NCBI RefSeq assembly: GCF_013394695.1
Contig: NZ_CP058258.1
Coordinates: forward strand, 144,001 to 208,000
Direction: 5' to 3'
DNA: 64,000 bases
Source: Streptococcus sp. oral taxon 061
GTDB lineage: Bacteria; Bacillota; Bacilli; Lactobacillales; Streptococcaceae
This document shows, one piece after another, positions 40,121 to 48,205 of the stretch (its first letter is position 1; every line of letters begins with the position of its first letter). The translations under genes were made by a program, and so were the position numbers. The notes beneath the pieces were generated by a model that was not told where the DNA came from, made no database searches, and saw only the letters and a list, made by a program, of their open reading frames with translations.

Positions 40121-40258
40121 CTTAAGCTAATTTTAAGTATTGTCTTATATCATATAGTTATTAAGTAAAGACCTCCTAACTTTATTTAATAGAAATCCTA
40201 AACTTTTCTTTTTCATAATAATCTCCCTAAAGAAGCCACCAAATTCGGTGGCTTTTTT
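40121..40258 (+). ncRNA. CiaR-dependent small RNA (csRNA), copy 3
   Basis: CiaR-type repeat CTTAAG-N5-TTTAAG (40121-40137), 10 bp, -10 TATCAT (40148-40153). The RNA is predicted from about 40160 to 40258 and ends in the same GCCACC / GGTGGC terminator. The transcribed core is identical to copies 1 and 2. ruvB follows. Confidence 0.9.
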
Positions 40259-40276
40259 GTTTGTCTACTAGATTTT

Positions 40277-40291
40277 TGCTATAATAGGAAC
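40277..40291 (+). promoter_or_regulatory. ruvB promoter giving a leaderless mRNA
   Basis: Extended -10 TG-c-TATAAT (TATAAT 40280-40285). The ruvB ATG begins at 40292, seven bases after the -10, where transcription should start. The mRNA would begin at or next to the start codon with no Shine-Dalgarno sequence. Confidence 0.7.
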
Positions 40292-41290
40292 ATGAGTAGA
40301 ATTTTAGATAATGAAATCATGGGTGATGAGGAGTTGGTAGAGCGTACCCTCCGTCCCCAATATTTACGTGAATATATCGGTCAAGACAAGGTCAAGGATC
40401 AGCTTCAAATCTTTATCGAGGCGGCTAAAATGCGTGATGAAGCGCTGGACCATGTTCTTTTGTTTGGCCCTCCAGGTCTCGGGAAAACAACCATGGCTTT
40501 TGTTATTGCCAATGAACTGGGAGTCAATCTCAAACAAACGTCTGGTCCCGTTATCGAAAAAGCCGGTGATCTGGTAGCGATTTTGAATGACTTGGAGCCA
40601 GGAGATGTTCTTTTCATTGATGAGATTCATCGCTTGCCCATGTCGGTAGAAGAGGTGCTATATAGTGCCATGGAAGACTTCTACATTGACATCATGATTG
40701 GTGCGGGAGAAGCTAGCCGTAGTGTCCATCTAGACTTGCCACCTTTTACCTTGATTGGTGCGACGACACGAGCTGGGATGCTTTCAAATCCACTTCGTGC
40801 ACGTTTTGGGATCACTGGTCACATGGAATACTATACCCATGATGACTTGACAGAGATTGTCGAGCGGACGGCAGATATTTTTGAGATGGAAATCACTCAT
40901 GAAGCAGCTTTGGAGTTAGCTTTACGTAGCCGTGGGACTCCTCGTATCGCCAATCGTCTTCTCAAGCGCGTGCGCGACTTTGCGCAGATTATGGGCGATG
41001 GCTTGATTGATGATGTGATTACGGATAAGGCTTTGACTATGCTGGATGTAGACCATGAAGGTTTGGACTATGTGGACCAGAAAATTCTCCGCACCATGAT
41101 TGAAATGTACGGTGGCGGTCCTGTCGGTCTAGGTACTCTTTCGGTTAATATCGCTGAAGAGCGTGAGACGGTAGAAGATATGTATGAACCTTACCTGATC
41201 CAGAAAGGCTTTATCATGCGAACTCGTTCAGGACGGGTCGCGACAGCCAAGGCTTATGAACATTTAGGGTATGAATATATTGAAAAATAA
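40292..41290 (+). CDS. ruvB: Holliday junction branch migration DNA helicase RuvB
   Basis: A 332-residue AAA+ ATPase that drives branch migration with RuvA during recombination and repair. Walker A is GPPGLGKTT, Walker [10 protein letters not shown], sensor 1 [11 protein letters not shown], and the arginine-finger region PLRARFG follows; the C-terminal winged helix ([32 protein letters not shown]) is complete. Its end overlaps the next gene by 20 bp. The promoter geometry predicts a leaderless transcript. Confidence 0.98.
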   Translation: MSRILDNEIMGDEELVERTLRPQYLREYIGQDKVKDQLQIFIEAAKMRDEALDHVLLFGPPGLGKTTMAFVIANELGVNLKQTSGPVIEKAGDLVAILNDLEPGDVLFIDEIHRLPMSVEEVLYSAMEDFYIDIMIGAGEASRSVHLDLPPFTLIGATTRAGMLSNPLRARFGITGHMEYYTHDDLTEIVERTADIFEMEITHEAALELALRSRGTPRIANRLLKRVRDFAQIMGDGLIDDVITDKALTMLDVDHEGLDYVDQKILRTMIEMYGGGPVGLGTLSVNIAEERETVEDMYEPYLIQKGFIMRTRSGRVATAKAYEHLGYEYIEK

Positions 41291-41843
41291 GGCTGAAATC
41301 GTAGAATCTTTTAGAGAAAATCCTGATATAATGGCTATTCTGACCATCATCCGTGACTTGGAGTTGAAAGATTCCTGGTTGGCGGCTGGATCGGTCCGAA
41401 ATTTTATCTGGAATCTCTTGTCAGATAAGCCAGCCTTTGACCGTGAAACAGATGTGGACGTGATTTTCTTTGACCCAGATGTGAGTTACGAAGAAACGCT
41501 AGCTCTAGAAAACAAGTTGAGAGAGGACTTTCCTCAGTATCAATGGGAATTGAAAAATCAAGTCTATATGCATCAGCATAGTCCCCACACGCCTCCGTAT
41601 AGAAATTCCTGCGATGCCATGAGTAAATATCCTGAACGTTGTACGGCAGTAGGACTTCGCTTGCATGCTGGCGCAACTTTAGAGCTCTTTGCGCCTTATG
41701 GTTTGGAGGATATTTTGAACTTTCAAGTTCGTCCAACTCCTCATTTTTTAGAAAATCAAGACCGAATGAAGCTCTATCAACAGCGTTTATCCAAGAAAAA
41801 CTGGCGAGAAAAATGGAAAAATCTCACAATTAAAAATACTTAA
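41271..41843 (+). CDS. Nucleotidyltransferase family protein (DUF925-like)
   Basis: A 190-residue protein with a Pol-beta-type nucleotidyltransferase core: [13 protein letters not shown] (the GS motif) followed by [13 protein letters not shown] (the DxD metal-binding pair). The second half has [34 protein letters not shown]. Family proteins resemble a shortened nucleotidyltransferase; the substrate is unknown. It starts 20 bp inside ruvB, so translation is coupled. Its stop codon lies within the CiaR box of the next csRNA. Confidence 0.88.
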   Translation: MNILKNKAEIVESFRENPDIMAILTIIRDLELKDSWLAAGSVRNFIWNLLSDKPAFDRETDVDVIFFDPDVSYEETLALENKLREDFPQYQWELKNQVYMHQHSPHTPPYRNSCDAMSKYPERCTAVGLRLHAGATLELFAPYGLEDILNFQVRPTPHFLENQDRMKLYQQRLSKKNWREKWKNLTIKNT

Positions 41844-41971
41844 GGAAACTTTAAGATAGGAGCTGTATACTTACCTCATAAGTTAAGAAGAACTTAACTT
41901 ATACTCCTAAAACTTTTTCATAATAATCTCCCTATAAAAAAATTAAGTCGCCCAATCAGGCGGCTTTTTTT
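41839..41971 (+). ncRNA. CiaR-dependent small RNA (csRNA), divergent type, copy 4
   Basis: CiaR-type repeat CTTAAG-N5-TTTAAG (41839-41855), 10 bp, -10 TATACT (41866-41871). The RNA is predicted from about 41878 to 41971, with a 5' hairpin AAGTTAAG / CTTAACTT, a shared central block TTTTTCATAATAATCTCCCT and a different terminator (GTCGCC / GGCGGC plus T-run). It differs from copies 1-3 except in the middle, as expected for a separate csRNA family member. Confidence 0.88.
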
Positions 41972-41993
41972 GTTCTTAGTTCAAGAAATTTCA

Positions 41994-42008
41994 TGATATA
42001 ATAGCCCT
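41994..42008 (+). promoter_or_regulatory. rsuA promoter giving a leaderless mRNA
   Basis: Extended -10 TG-a-TATAAT (TATAAT 41997-42002), then six bases and the ATG at 42009. No ribosome binding site exists between them. Confidence 0.75.
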
Positions 42009-42731
42009 ATGAGATTAGATAAATTTTTAGTTGCATGTGCAGTAGGAAGCCGGACGGAGGTCAAAAACTTTCTAAAGGCTGGGCGCGTGACGGTCAATGG
42101 CAAAAAGGAAAAATCTGCCAAACTGCAAATCAATGAAGACACGGACGAGATTTGTTTTGACGGGCAAAAGTTAGACTACGAGGAGTTTGTTTACTACATG
42201 ATGAACAAGCCCCAGGGTGTTATTTCAGCAACTGAAGATCCCAAACACAAAACTGTACTGGATTTGTTGGATGACTTAGCTCGTTCAAAGGAAGTTTTCC
42301 CAGTAGGACGTTTGGATATCGATACGCATGGACTCTTGCTCTTGACCAATGATGGCCAGCTGGCTCATGCTCTTCTTTCACCAAAACGCCATGTGGATAA
42401 GACTTATCTGGCGCAAGTCAATGGAATCATGACGGATGAAGACATTGAGACATTTGCCAAGGGCATTCCGCTCAAGGACTTTACCTGCCAACCTGCCAAG
42501 CTGGAGCTTGTGTCTATGGATGCAGAAAAGAATCAAAGTCTGGTTCGTGTGACCATTGCAGAAGGGAAATTCCACCAGGTCAAACGCATGGTAGCCTATT
42601 GTGGCAAGGAAGTGGTAGACTTGCAACGTCTGACTATGGGAACTTTAACCTTGGATGAAAATCTGAAACCTGGGGAATGGCGTCGCCTAAGTAAGGAAGA
42701 ACTAGAAGCTTTGCTTGAAAGTGTCAGCTAG
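42009..42731 (+). CDS. rsuA: 16S rRNA pseudouridine synthase (RsuA family)
   Basis: A 240-residue enzyme with an N-terminal S4 RNA-binding domain (MRLDKFLVACAVGSRTEVKNFLKAGRVTVNG, residues 1-31) and a RsuA-type catalytic domain. The catalytic Asp is in VFPVGRLDIDTHGLLLLTNDG, and EGKFHQVKRMVAYCGKEVVDLQRLTMG completes the family signature. By family it modifies U516 of 16S rRNA. The mRNA appears leaderless. Confidence 0.94.
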   Translation: MRLDKFLVACAVGSRTEVKNFLKAGRVTVNGKKEKSAKLQINEDTDEICFDGQKLDYEEFVYYMMNKPQGVISATEDPKHKTVLDLLDDLARSKEVFPVGRLDIDTHGLLLLTNDGQLAHALLSPKRHVDKTYLAQVNGIMTDEDIETFAKGIPLKDFTCQPAKLELVSMDAEKNQSLVRVTIAEGKFHQVKRMVAYCGKEVVDLQRLTMGTLTLDENLKPGEWRRLSKEELEALLESVS

Positions 42732-42851
42732 TGATAGCAGCACCATGAAATATTAGGAAAATGCGAGGAAAATATCCTTGCCTTTTTCAGTTTTTGGTTG
42801 CTTCCTTTGTGAAAAGAGTTATAATAGACAGTAAGAAAAAAGGAGGATTTT

Positions 42852-44186
42852 ATGAACGCGATTCAAGAATCATTTACAGATAAATTATTTGCCAACTATG
42901 AAGCAAATGTAAAGTACCAAGCTATCGAAAATGCTGCTAGCCACAATGGAATTTTTGCAGCCCTAGAGCGTCGCCAAAGCCATGTAGACAATACACCTGT
43001 TTTCTCGCTTGACTTGACTAAGGACAAGGTCACTAACCAGAAGGCTTCTGGTCGTTGCTGGATGTTTGCGGCTCTCAATACTTTCCGCCACAAACTCATC
43101 TCTCAATACAAACTTGAAAACTTTGAATTGTCACAAGCGCACACCTTCTTCTGGGACAAGTATGAAAAGTCTAACTGGTTCTTGGAGCAAGTGATTGCGA
43201 CTGCAGATCAAGAATTGACTAGCCGCAAGGTTAGCTTCCTACTCCAAACTCCACAACAAGATGGCGGACAATGGGATATGGTAGTTTCTCTCTTTGAAAA
43301 ATACGGTGTCGTACCTAAATCAGTGTATCCTGAATCTATCTCATCTAGCAGTAGCCGTGAGCTCAATGCAATCCTTAACAAATTGCTTCGTCAAGATGCT
43401 CAAATCTTGCGAGATCTATTAGCTTCAGGTGCGGATCAAGCGACTGTTCAGACTAAGAAAGAAGATCTCTTGCAAGAAATCTTTAACTTCCTTGCAATGT
43501 CACTAGGCCTCCCACCGCGTAAATTTGACTTTGCTTATCGTGATAAAGACAATAACTACCAAAGCGAAAAAGGCATCACTCCACAAGAGTTTTACAAGAA
43601 ATATGTCGATCTTCCACTAGAAGACTACGTTTCTGTGATCAATGCTCCAACTGCTGATAAACCATACGGTAAATCATACACAGTTGAAATGTTGGGAAAT
43701 GTCGTTGGTAGCCGTGCAGTTCGTTACATTAACGTACCGATGGAGCGCTTGAAAGAATTAGCGATTGCTCAAATGCAAACAGGTGAAACTGTTTGGTTTG
43801 GTTCAGATGTCGGTCAGCTCAGCAACCGTAAAGCAGGAATCCTTGCGACAGATGTTTATGACTTTGAATCAAGCATGGACATTAAACTCACTCAAGACAA
43901 GGCTGGACGTTTGGATTACAGCGAAAGCTTGATGACTCACGCCATGGTCTTGACAGGTGTTGATGTGGACGAAAACGGTAAATCAGTCAAGTGGAAAGTT
44001 GAAAACTCATGGGGAGACAAGGTTGGTACCGATGGTTACTTTGTTGCTTCAGATGCTTGGATGGACGAATACACTTACCAAATTGTTGTTCGTAAGGAAT
44101 TACTAACAGCAGAAGAACGAGCTGCTTACGAAGCAGAACCAATCGTCCTTGCACCATGGGATCCAATGGGTGCCTTGGCAGAATAA
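42852..44186 (+). CDS. pepC: Aminopeptidase C (bleomycin hydrolase family, C1)
   Basis: A 444-residue cytoplasmic cysteine aminopeptidase. The catalytic Cys lies in NQKASGRCWMFAALNTFRHK (about residue 70), the His in ESLMTHAMVLTGV and the Asn in KWKVENSWGDKVGTDGYFVASD. The C-terminus EPIVLAPWDPMGALAE is the type that folds back into the active site and limits the enzyme to aminopeptidase action. It has an AGGAGG site at 42841-42846. In pneumococci it lies next to manLMN; here an IS unit separates them. Confidence 0.97.
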   Translation: MNAIQESFTDKLFANYEANVKYQAIENAASHNGIFAALERRQSHVDNTPVFSLDLTKDKVTNQKASGRCWMFAALNTFRHKLISQYKLENFELSQAHTFFWDKYEKSNWFLEQVIATADQELTSRKVSFLLQTPQQDGGQWDMVVSLFEKYGVVPKSVYPESISSSSSRELNAILNKLLRQDAQILRDLLASGADQATVQTKKEDLLQEIFNFLAMSLGLPPRKFDFAYRDKDNNYQSEKGITPQEFYKKYVDLPLEDYVSVINAPTADKPYGKSYTVEMLGNVVGSRAVRYINVPMERLKELAIAQMQTGETVWFGSDVGQLSNRKAGILATDVYDFESSMDIKLTQDKAGRLDYSESLMTHAMVLTGVDVDENGKSVKWKVENSWGDKVGTDGYFVASDAWMDEYTYQIVVRKELLTAEERAAYEAEPIVLAPWDPMGALAE

Positions 44187-44204
44187 ATGAGATATAAAAA
44201 GAAT

Positions 44205-45684
44205 GTTTCTATAATTTTTAGGGTTGGTGGAAATTTTCCACCAACCCTATTTTAGTGTATACAAAAAGGCCAACATCCATTATATTAAAAGCGCCTAAAC
44301 CTAAAATAAAAGGATGATGACCATATGAACAATATACTAGAAGCTACACTACAAATCAAAGATAAAAACATTATTTGGGATGATAAAGTTCAAGAGAAGA
44401 TATTTAAAAAGGGAAAATCTTTATTTTATTCAGCTACATATACGCATAAACCAGAATTTTGTACTGTTTGTGGGTGTGTTAGCCAAAATAACAATATCGT
44501 TAAAAACGGAACGAAAACTTCTCGTATCACTCTCTGTTCTGTTTCAGGCCTTCCGGCCTACTTAAATCTACGCAAGCAAAGATTTCTCTGTAGAGAATGT
44601 AGTTCTTCATTTACCGCAGATGCTAGTCGCATTGTAGAAAAACATTGTCATATTTCGAAACGATTAAAAAATGAAATTAAGGCAAAAATAAGTGAAACAG
44701 TATCTGAAATATATATCTCAAAAGAATCAAATGTTTCAGTTCATACTGTAAGACGTATCATAGATGATACAGCACGATTATTAACGATTAAACCATTACA
44801 TGATTTCCCTGAACATTTGTGTTTTAATGAATTTAAATCCGTCAAAGCTTCCGATAGTAATATGAGCTTCATTATTTGTGATAGCACTACACACAAGCTG
44901 GTCGATGTTGTACGTGATAGAAAATCTTACAGTTTAAAACAATATTTTCATCGTTTTGAGACTAAGACAAGATTAAAGGTAAAAACTATCTCAATCGACA
45001 TGTACTTACCGTACATTCAATTAATAAAAGAAATGTTTCCTAACGCTAAAATTATCATTGATCCTTTTCACATCGTACAAGCCTTAAATAGAGAATTAAA
45101 TCGAACTCGGGTACGTGTCATGAATCAGCATCGTTATAAAAATCCTAAATTATATCGAAAGTTAAAACATTATTGGAAGTTAATTTTAAAGAACCCTAAT
45201 GAACTTCAGAACTATAAATATAATCGTTATAAGCTTTTTGAAAGCTTCATAACAAGTAAAGGAATCGTAGATTATATCTTAGAAAACAATCCATCTCTAA
45301 AAAATGATTATGAGGTTGTACATTCACCTCGTGAATGTATACAGGATAGAGATTATATAGAATTCAAGGAAACGATTGAAGCAGCTACGCAATTAGACCT
45401 ATCTCCTGGTTTAAAAAGAGTATTAAAGACTCTTATGACTTACTTGCCATATATTCAAAATACTTGTGAGTATCCAACTAGAACAAATGGCCCTATTGAA
45501 GGAATAAACAATAAAATAAAAGTGCTTAAAAGAAATGCCTACGGCTTTAGAAACTATTACTATTTTAGAAATAGGATTATTTTAATAACAAAAATGTTTG
45601 GCCCAAAACAAAAAGGAATTAAGCAACAATTAGTTGCTTAATCCCTTCCTAAATTTCTTCATCAACACTATTTGACAAAGAGCC
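44205..45684 (+). mobile_element. ISL3-family insertion sequence (IS1167-like), complete
   Basis: About 1.48 kb, with an intact transposase. The left end opens GTTTCTATAATTTTTAGGGT and the right end, on the opposite strand, GGCTCTTTGTCAAATAGTGT; these are imperfect inverted repeats sharing TCT, TAG and GTTG blocks. A hairpin near the left end (GGGTTGG...CCAACCC, 44221-44247) precedes the transposase and can end transcription from pepC. The right flank (CTTTTTTA) does not repeat the left flank, so this copy alone has no target duplication. Confidence 0.85.
44325..45641 (+). CDS. ISL3 family transposase
   Basis: A 438-residue DDE transposase, apparently intact. An N-terminal zinc-binding module (CTVCGC at about 46-51 and CRECS near 88) precedes the helix-turn-helix (YISKESNVSVHTVRRIIDD) and the catalytic core: Asp in SFIICDSTTHK, Asp in KIIIDPFHIVQ and Glu in RTNGPIEGINNKIKVLKRNA, the ISL3 hallmark. 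It could mobilise the whole flanked block and the truncated second copy in trans. Confidence 0.95.
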   Translation: MNNILEATLQIKDKNIIWDDKVQEKIFKKGKSLFYSATYTHKPEFCTVCGCVSQNNNIVKNGTKTSRITLCSVSGLPAYLNLRKQRFLCRECSSSFTADASRIVEKHCHISKRLKNEIKAKISETVSEIYISKESNVSVHTVRRIIDDTARLLTIKPLHDFPEHLCFNEFKSVKASDSNMSFIICDSTTHKLVDVVRDRKSYSLKQYFHRFETKTRLKVKTISIDMYLPYIQLIKEMFPNAKIIIDPFHIVQALNRELNRTRVRVMNQHRYKNPKLYRKLKHYWKLILKNPNELQNYKYNRYKLFESFITSKGIVDYILENNPSLKNDYEVVHSPRECIQDRDYIEFKETIEAATQLDLSPGLKRVLKTLMTYLPYIQNTCEYPTRTNGPIEGINNKIKVLKRNAYGFRNYYYFRNRIILITKMFGPKQKGIKQQLVA

Positions 45685-45875
45685 CTTTTTTAGTGCTCAA
45701 AATAGCACTCAATTTTAAATGGATTTGGTGTTCAAAAAATATAATCAAATGCAACAAACTAATTTCATTTTTAATAGGCACAATTAATTTTAGAAGATAG
45801 TACGAAAAAATATTGACTGTTTTCTTTAGAATGTGTAAAATTTAGATAGATTATTTAAAGTGAGGTTTTTTTATC

Positions 45876-46481
45876 TTGTCTATATTAAAGAAGAAATTTA
45901 ATAAGTTTAGTGTTCTATTGAATCTGGTATTAATAGCTATTATAGCTATTGGAGTGCTATTTTTCTTACCTAAGGAACATAAATCAGAAGTCAAATCGTC
46001 AATTAATATCGAAAGTATTGAAAAAGTGAATGAAGTTGTATTTTTGAATGCGGGAATTAATGAAATTATTTCTGAAACAAAAACAACTCAAGTTTTTGGG
46101 TTTGATGTGCCGTTCTCTAAAAAAGCAGCATTAGTAATTTTAAATTATAACGCTAAATTTGGAATTAAAAGTAGTGTAAAGGTTGAACAAATAAGCGAAA
46201 AAGAATATAAGGTTATTGTTCCAAAATTGGAAGTAATTGGTGTTGAACTTTCAAAAGATGATCCTTATGATTTATATGATAGTCATGGAGAGTTATTAAG
46301 TGGGACTACAGAAGATGTTGATACTGGGAAATTGGTCACAAACCAACTTTCTAGTGATAAACAAGCAGAGTATTTAGATAAATTTAAGAGTGAAATTAAA
46401 GAATCTGCAATCAATTATTATAAAACAATATTTTCTTCAATGGATTCTGAAGTAAAAGTAACTATAGAATTTACAGAATAA
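45876..46481 (+). CDS. Membrane-anchored DUF4230-like protein
   Basis: A 201-residue protein with a short basic N-terminus, one hydrophobic segment (about residues 14-31: LLNLVLIAIIAIGVLFFL) and an extracellular domain that begins SIEKVNEVVFLNAGINEIISETKTTQVFG and carries the paired-strand pattern of DUF4230 proteins. It starts with TTG at 45876 behind AAGTGAGG. The function is unknown. It is A/T-rich, lies between the two IS copies and has its own strong terminator, so it looks like transposon cargo. Confidence 0.72.
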   Translation: MSILKKKFNKFSVLLNLVLIAIIAIGVLFFLPKEHKSEVKSSINIESIEKVNEVVFLNAGINEIISETKTTQVFGFDVPFSKKAALVILNYNAKFGIKSSVKVEQISEKEYKVIVPKLEVIGVELSKDDPYDLYDSHGELLSGTTEDVDTGKLVTNQLSSDKQAEYLDKFKSEIKESAINYYKTIFSSMDSEVKVTIEFTE

Positions 46482-46493
46482 TTTTTGAAATAC

Positions 46494-46523
46494 AAAACCC
46501 TGACCATCTCTGGTCAGGGTTTT
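46494..46523 (+). terminator. Terminator after the DUF4230-like gene
   Basis: AAAACCCTGACCA / TGGTCAGGGTTTT perfect 13-bp hairpin with TCTC loop. Confidence 0.92.
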
Positions 46524-46527
46524 GTGT

Positions 46528-46686
46528 GGTTCTATAATTTTTAGGGTTGATGGAAATTTTCCACCAACCCTATTTTAGTGTATACAAAAAGGCCAACATC
46601 CATTATATTAAAAGCGCCTAAACCTAAAACAAAAGGATGATGACCATATGAACAATATACTAGAAGCTATACTACAAATCAAAGAT
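46528..46686 (+). mobile_element. Truncated second ISL3 copy: left end only
   Basis: These 159 bases match the left end of the complete IS at 44205 almost base for base (a few substitutions), including the hairpin, the ribosome binding site, the ATG and the first 13 codons of the transposase (46648-46686). The match stops abruptly at 46686. Confidence 0.93.
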
Positions 46687-47068
46687 GCACACAATGAAGG
46701 TGTTACATTCCATTTCTTAGAGAATATTAAAGAAGTATTGCGTGATGAGAGTGGGAAAGTAACTGGTGTAAAGGTTATTACAATGGAACTTGGTGAATCA
46801 GATGAAAGTGGAAGAAGATTAACGCATGAAGTGGCAGGTAGTGAACATATTATTCCATGTGATCTTGTCGTTGCAGCAATTGAACAAAAGTAGACTTTAG
46901 TGTTCTAGATGAAAGGTAAAAATTTGATTTTCGGTCAACATCAGAATACAATAGAAATAAATAATAACAGGTGATGCATATTTAGGTCCTCAATCTATCG
47001 CAACCGCAATTAAAGACGGGCGAGAAGTTGCGACAGAAGTACATGAATCGTTTAAAGAAAACATATAA
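46687..47068 (+). pseudogene. Decayed GltD-like NAD(P)H oxidoreductase fragment, fused to the IS start
   Basis: The transposase start codon now reads into 69 codons of a different protein (FHFLENIKEVLRDESGKVTGV, CDLVVAAIEQK), then a stop at 46891-46893. After a frameshifted stretch, 46974-47067 encodes GDAYLGPQSIATAIKDGREVATEV up to a stop. The order matches the C-terminal part of glutamate synthase small subunit-type oxidoreductases (the ...GD..GP.....AI.DGR.. FAD motif). It lacks the N-terminal Rossmann part and is broken, so not functional. Confidence 0.75.
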
Positions 47069-47261
47069 ATAACTTGTGGTGCCTTTCGTTTTTTACTGGG
47101 AAAATTAAGGAACTATAGTTATAAATACTTAAAGATATTAATATATTAACATGCGTATATTTATAGGAAGATTAAATAGAAATATTTGATATTAGCAAGA
47201 ATATCTACATCTTATAACATATAGGTATTAATATATTCATAAAATATTAGGAGGAGAAATA

Positions 47262-47972
47262 ATGAACAAGAAACTATTATCAGGCTTATGTGCAGCAATA
47301 CTCTTATCAGGTTTAGTAGGCTGTGGACCTAAAGAACCAAAACAAGACACTACAACAAGTACATCTACAAACGAAACAAAGGAAACTGAAAAAAACACAA
47401 CAACTACAACAAACAACTCTGAAGTAACTGAGAAGAACTTCAAAGACTTCCCAGAGACAGATGAAAAGTACTTCACATATGATGAATGGCAAGAAGGTTA
47501 TGTTATCTATAGTTGTACTTCCGATGACAAGGTTGTTCGTGTACCAAAGGAAATCAAAGGTAAACCTGTTATCGCAATTGGAGAACGTGGTCTAGCAAAC
47601 CTAAAGAACTGTGAGGCAATCGTTCTACCAGATACAGTACGTTATCTATCGAAAGCTGCATTTGCGATTGATGGTGCTCTAAAGTATGTATACTTAGGTA
47701 AGTCAATAGAAACAGTAGAAGATGATATCTTCAATGGATGTAGTTCTCTTGAAGAAGTAACTTTCCCAGAAGGCACAAAGAGTATTGGAACATTAGTATT
47801 CTGGGGCACAAAGTCAATTAAATCCATTACAATTCCAGCAAGTGTAACAGAAATTACAGACATATTCTATTTTGTAGATAACTGTAACCCAGATGTAGAA
47901 ATTCATACACCTAAGGGATCAAAAGCAGAAGAAGTAGCTAAAACAATGGGACTTAAAGTAGTAAATGACTAA
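47262..47972 (+). CDS. Lipoprotein with BspA-type leucine-rich repeats
   Basis: A 236-residue surface lipoprotein. A signal peptide ends in the lipobox LVGC (Cys about 21), followed by a Thr/Asn/Lys-rich linker (about 25-70) and three or four BspA-type repeats (GERGLANLKNCEAIVLPDTVRYLSKAAF, ESIETVEDDIF..., FPEGTKSIGTLVF). BspA-like repeats mediate binding to host proteins or other bacteria. The nearest relatives are likely in oral Firmicutes outside Streptococcus; this is inference from style and context. A good AGGAGG site precedes the ATG. Confidence 0.85.
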   Translation: MNKKLLSGLCAAILLSGLVGCGPKEPKQDTTTSTSTNETKETEKNTTTTTNNSEVTEKNFKDFPETDEKYFTYDEWQEGYVIYSCTSDDKVVRVPKEIKGKPVIAIGERGLANLKNCEAIVLPDTVRYLSKAAFAIDGALKYVYLGKSIETVEDDIFNGCSSLEEVTFPEGTKSIGTLVFWGTKSIKSITIPASVTEITDIFYFVDNCNPDVEIHTPKGSKAEEVAKTMGLKVVND

Positions 47973-47984
47973 AGGGGAATAGTA

Positions 47985-48010
47985 TGAACAAGAAACTACT
48001 ATCAGGCTTA
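47985..48010 (+). pseudogene. Truncated start of a second, paralogous lipoprotein gene
   Basis: After the first lipoprotein stop, AAGGGGAATAGT leads into an ATG whose first 26 bases match the start of the gene at 47262 (MNKKLLSGL) with one synonymous difference. The match breaks at 48010, so only the beginning of a tandem paralogue is left. Confidence 0.85.
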
Positions 48011-48011
48011 G

Positions 48012-48118
48012 GGACTGACCCCAAAAAGTGAGAATTTAATAAAAACACCCTAGGGCTACCGTCTTCGGTATTCAACCGGAGACAGGTAGTCCAATTTTTG
48101 TTGGATTCTTTTTTCATT
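48012..48118. mobile_element. Possible insertion-sequence terminal remnant
   Basis: GGACTGACCCCAAAAAGTGA at the start of this stretch resembles the ends of IS3-family elements (compare TGAACTGCACCCCAAAAGTT at 63523 in this window). The rest (about 100 bases, ending in TTGGATTCTTTTTTC) has no reading frame. It is probably an internally deleted IS. The assignment is weak. Confidence 0.35.
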
Positions 48119-48121
48119 AGG

Positions 48122-48151
48122 TTCTTCATCAACACTATTTGACAAAGAGCC
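48122..48151 (+). repeat. Solo ISL3 right inverted repeat
   Basis: Thirty bases identical to the right end of the complete IS (45655-45684), ending at GACAAAGAGCC. It is directly followed by the AAAAGAAT target repeat. Confidence 0.9.
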
Positions 48152-48184
48152 AAAAGAATCAGGTGATAAACCTGATTCTTTTTT
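48152..48184 (-). terminator. manLMN operon terminator
   Basis: Minus strand AAAAGAATCAGG / CCTGATTCTTTT hairpin. Its distal arm is the site where the IS unit inserted, and the 8-bp target duplication keeps the stem intact. Confidence 0.85.
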
Positions 48185-48205
48185 GTTTGTATATTCTCAC
48201 CGAGA

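Larger units (their letters stand above)
44205..48151 (+). mobile_element. ISL3-bounded composite unit with 8-bp target duplication
   Basis: This 3,947-bp block separates pepC from manN. It is flanked by the direct repeat AAAAGAAT (44197-44204 and 48152-48159), the 8-bp length ISL3-family transposition gives. It starts with the left end of a complete IS and ends with a solo copy of the IS right end. Inside are the transposase, a 201-residue secreted or membrane protein, a second truncated IS left end, a decayed oxidoreductase fragment and a lipoprotein gene. The content is A/T-rich and foreign in character, so the block appears to have moved in as one unit. Confidence 0.82.

Noticed and set aside
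45685..45875. Independent target duplication for the first IS copy
   Set aside because: The right flank CTTTTTTA does not match the left flank AAAAGAAT, so the first copy is not treated as a separate simple insertion.
46648..46893. 81-codon open frame starting with transposase residues
   Set aside because: A chimera of 13 transposase codons and a broken oxidoreductase piece. It is counted as a pseudogene, not a gene, although it could be translated from the IS start signals.
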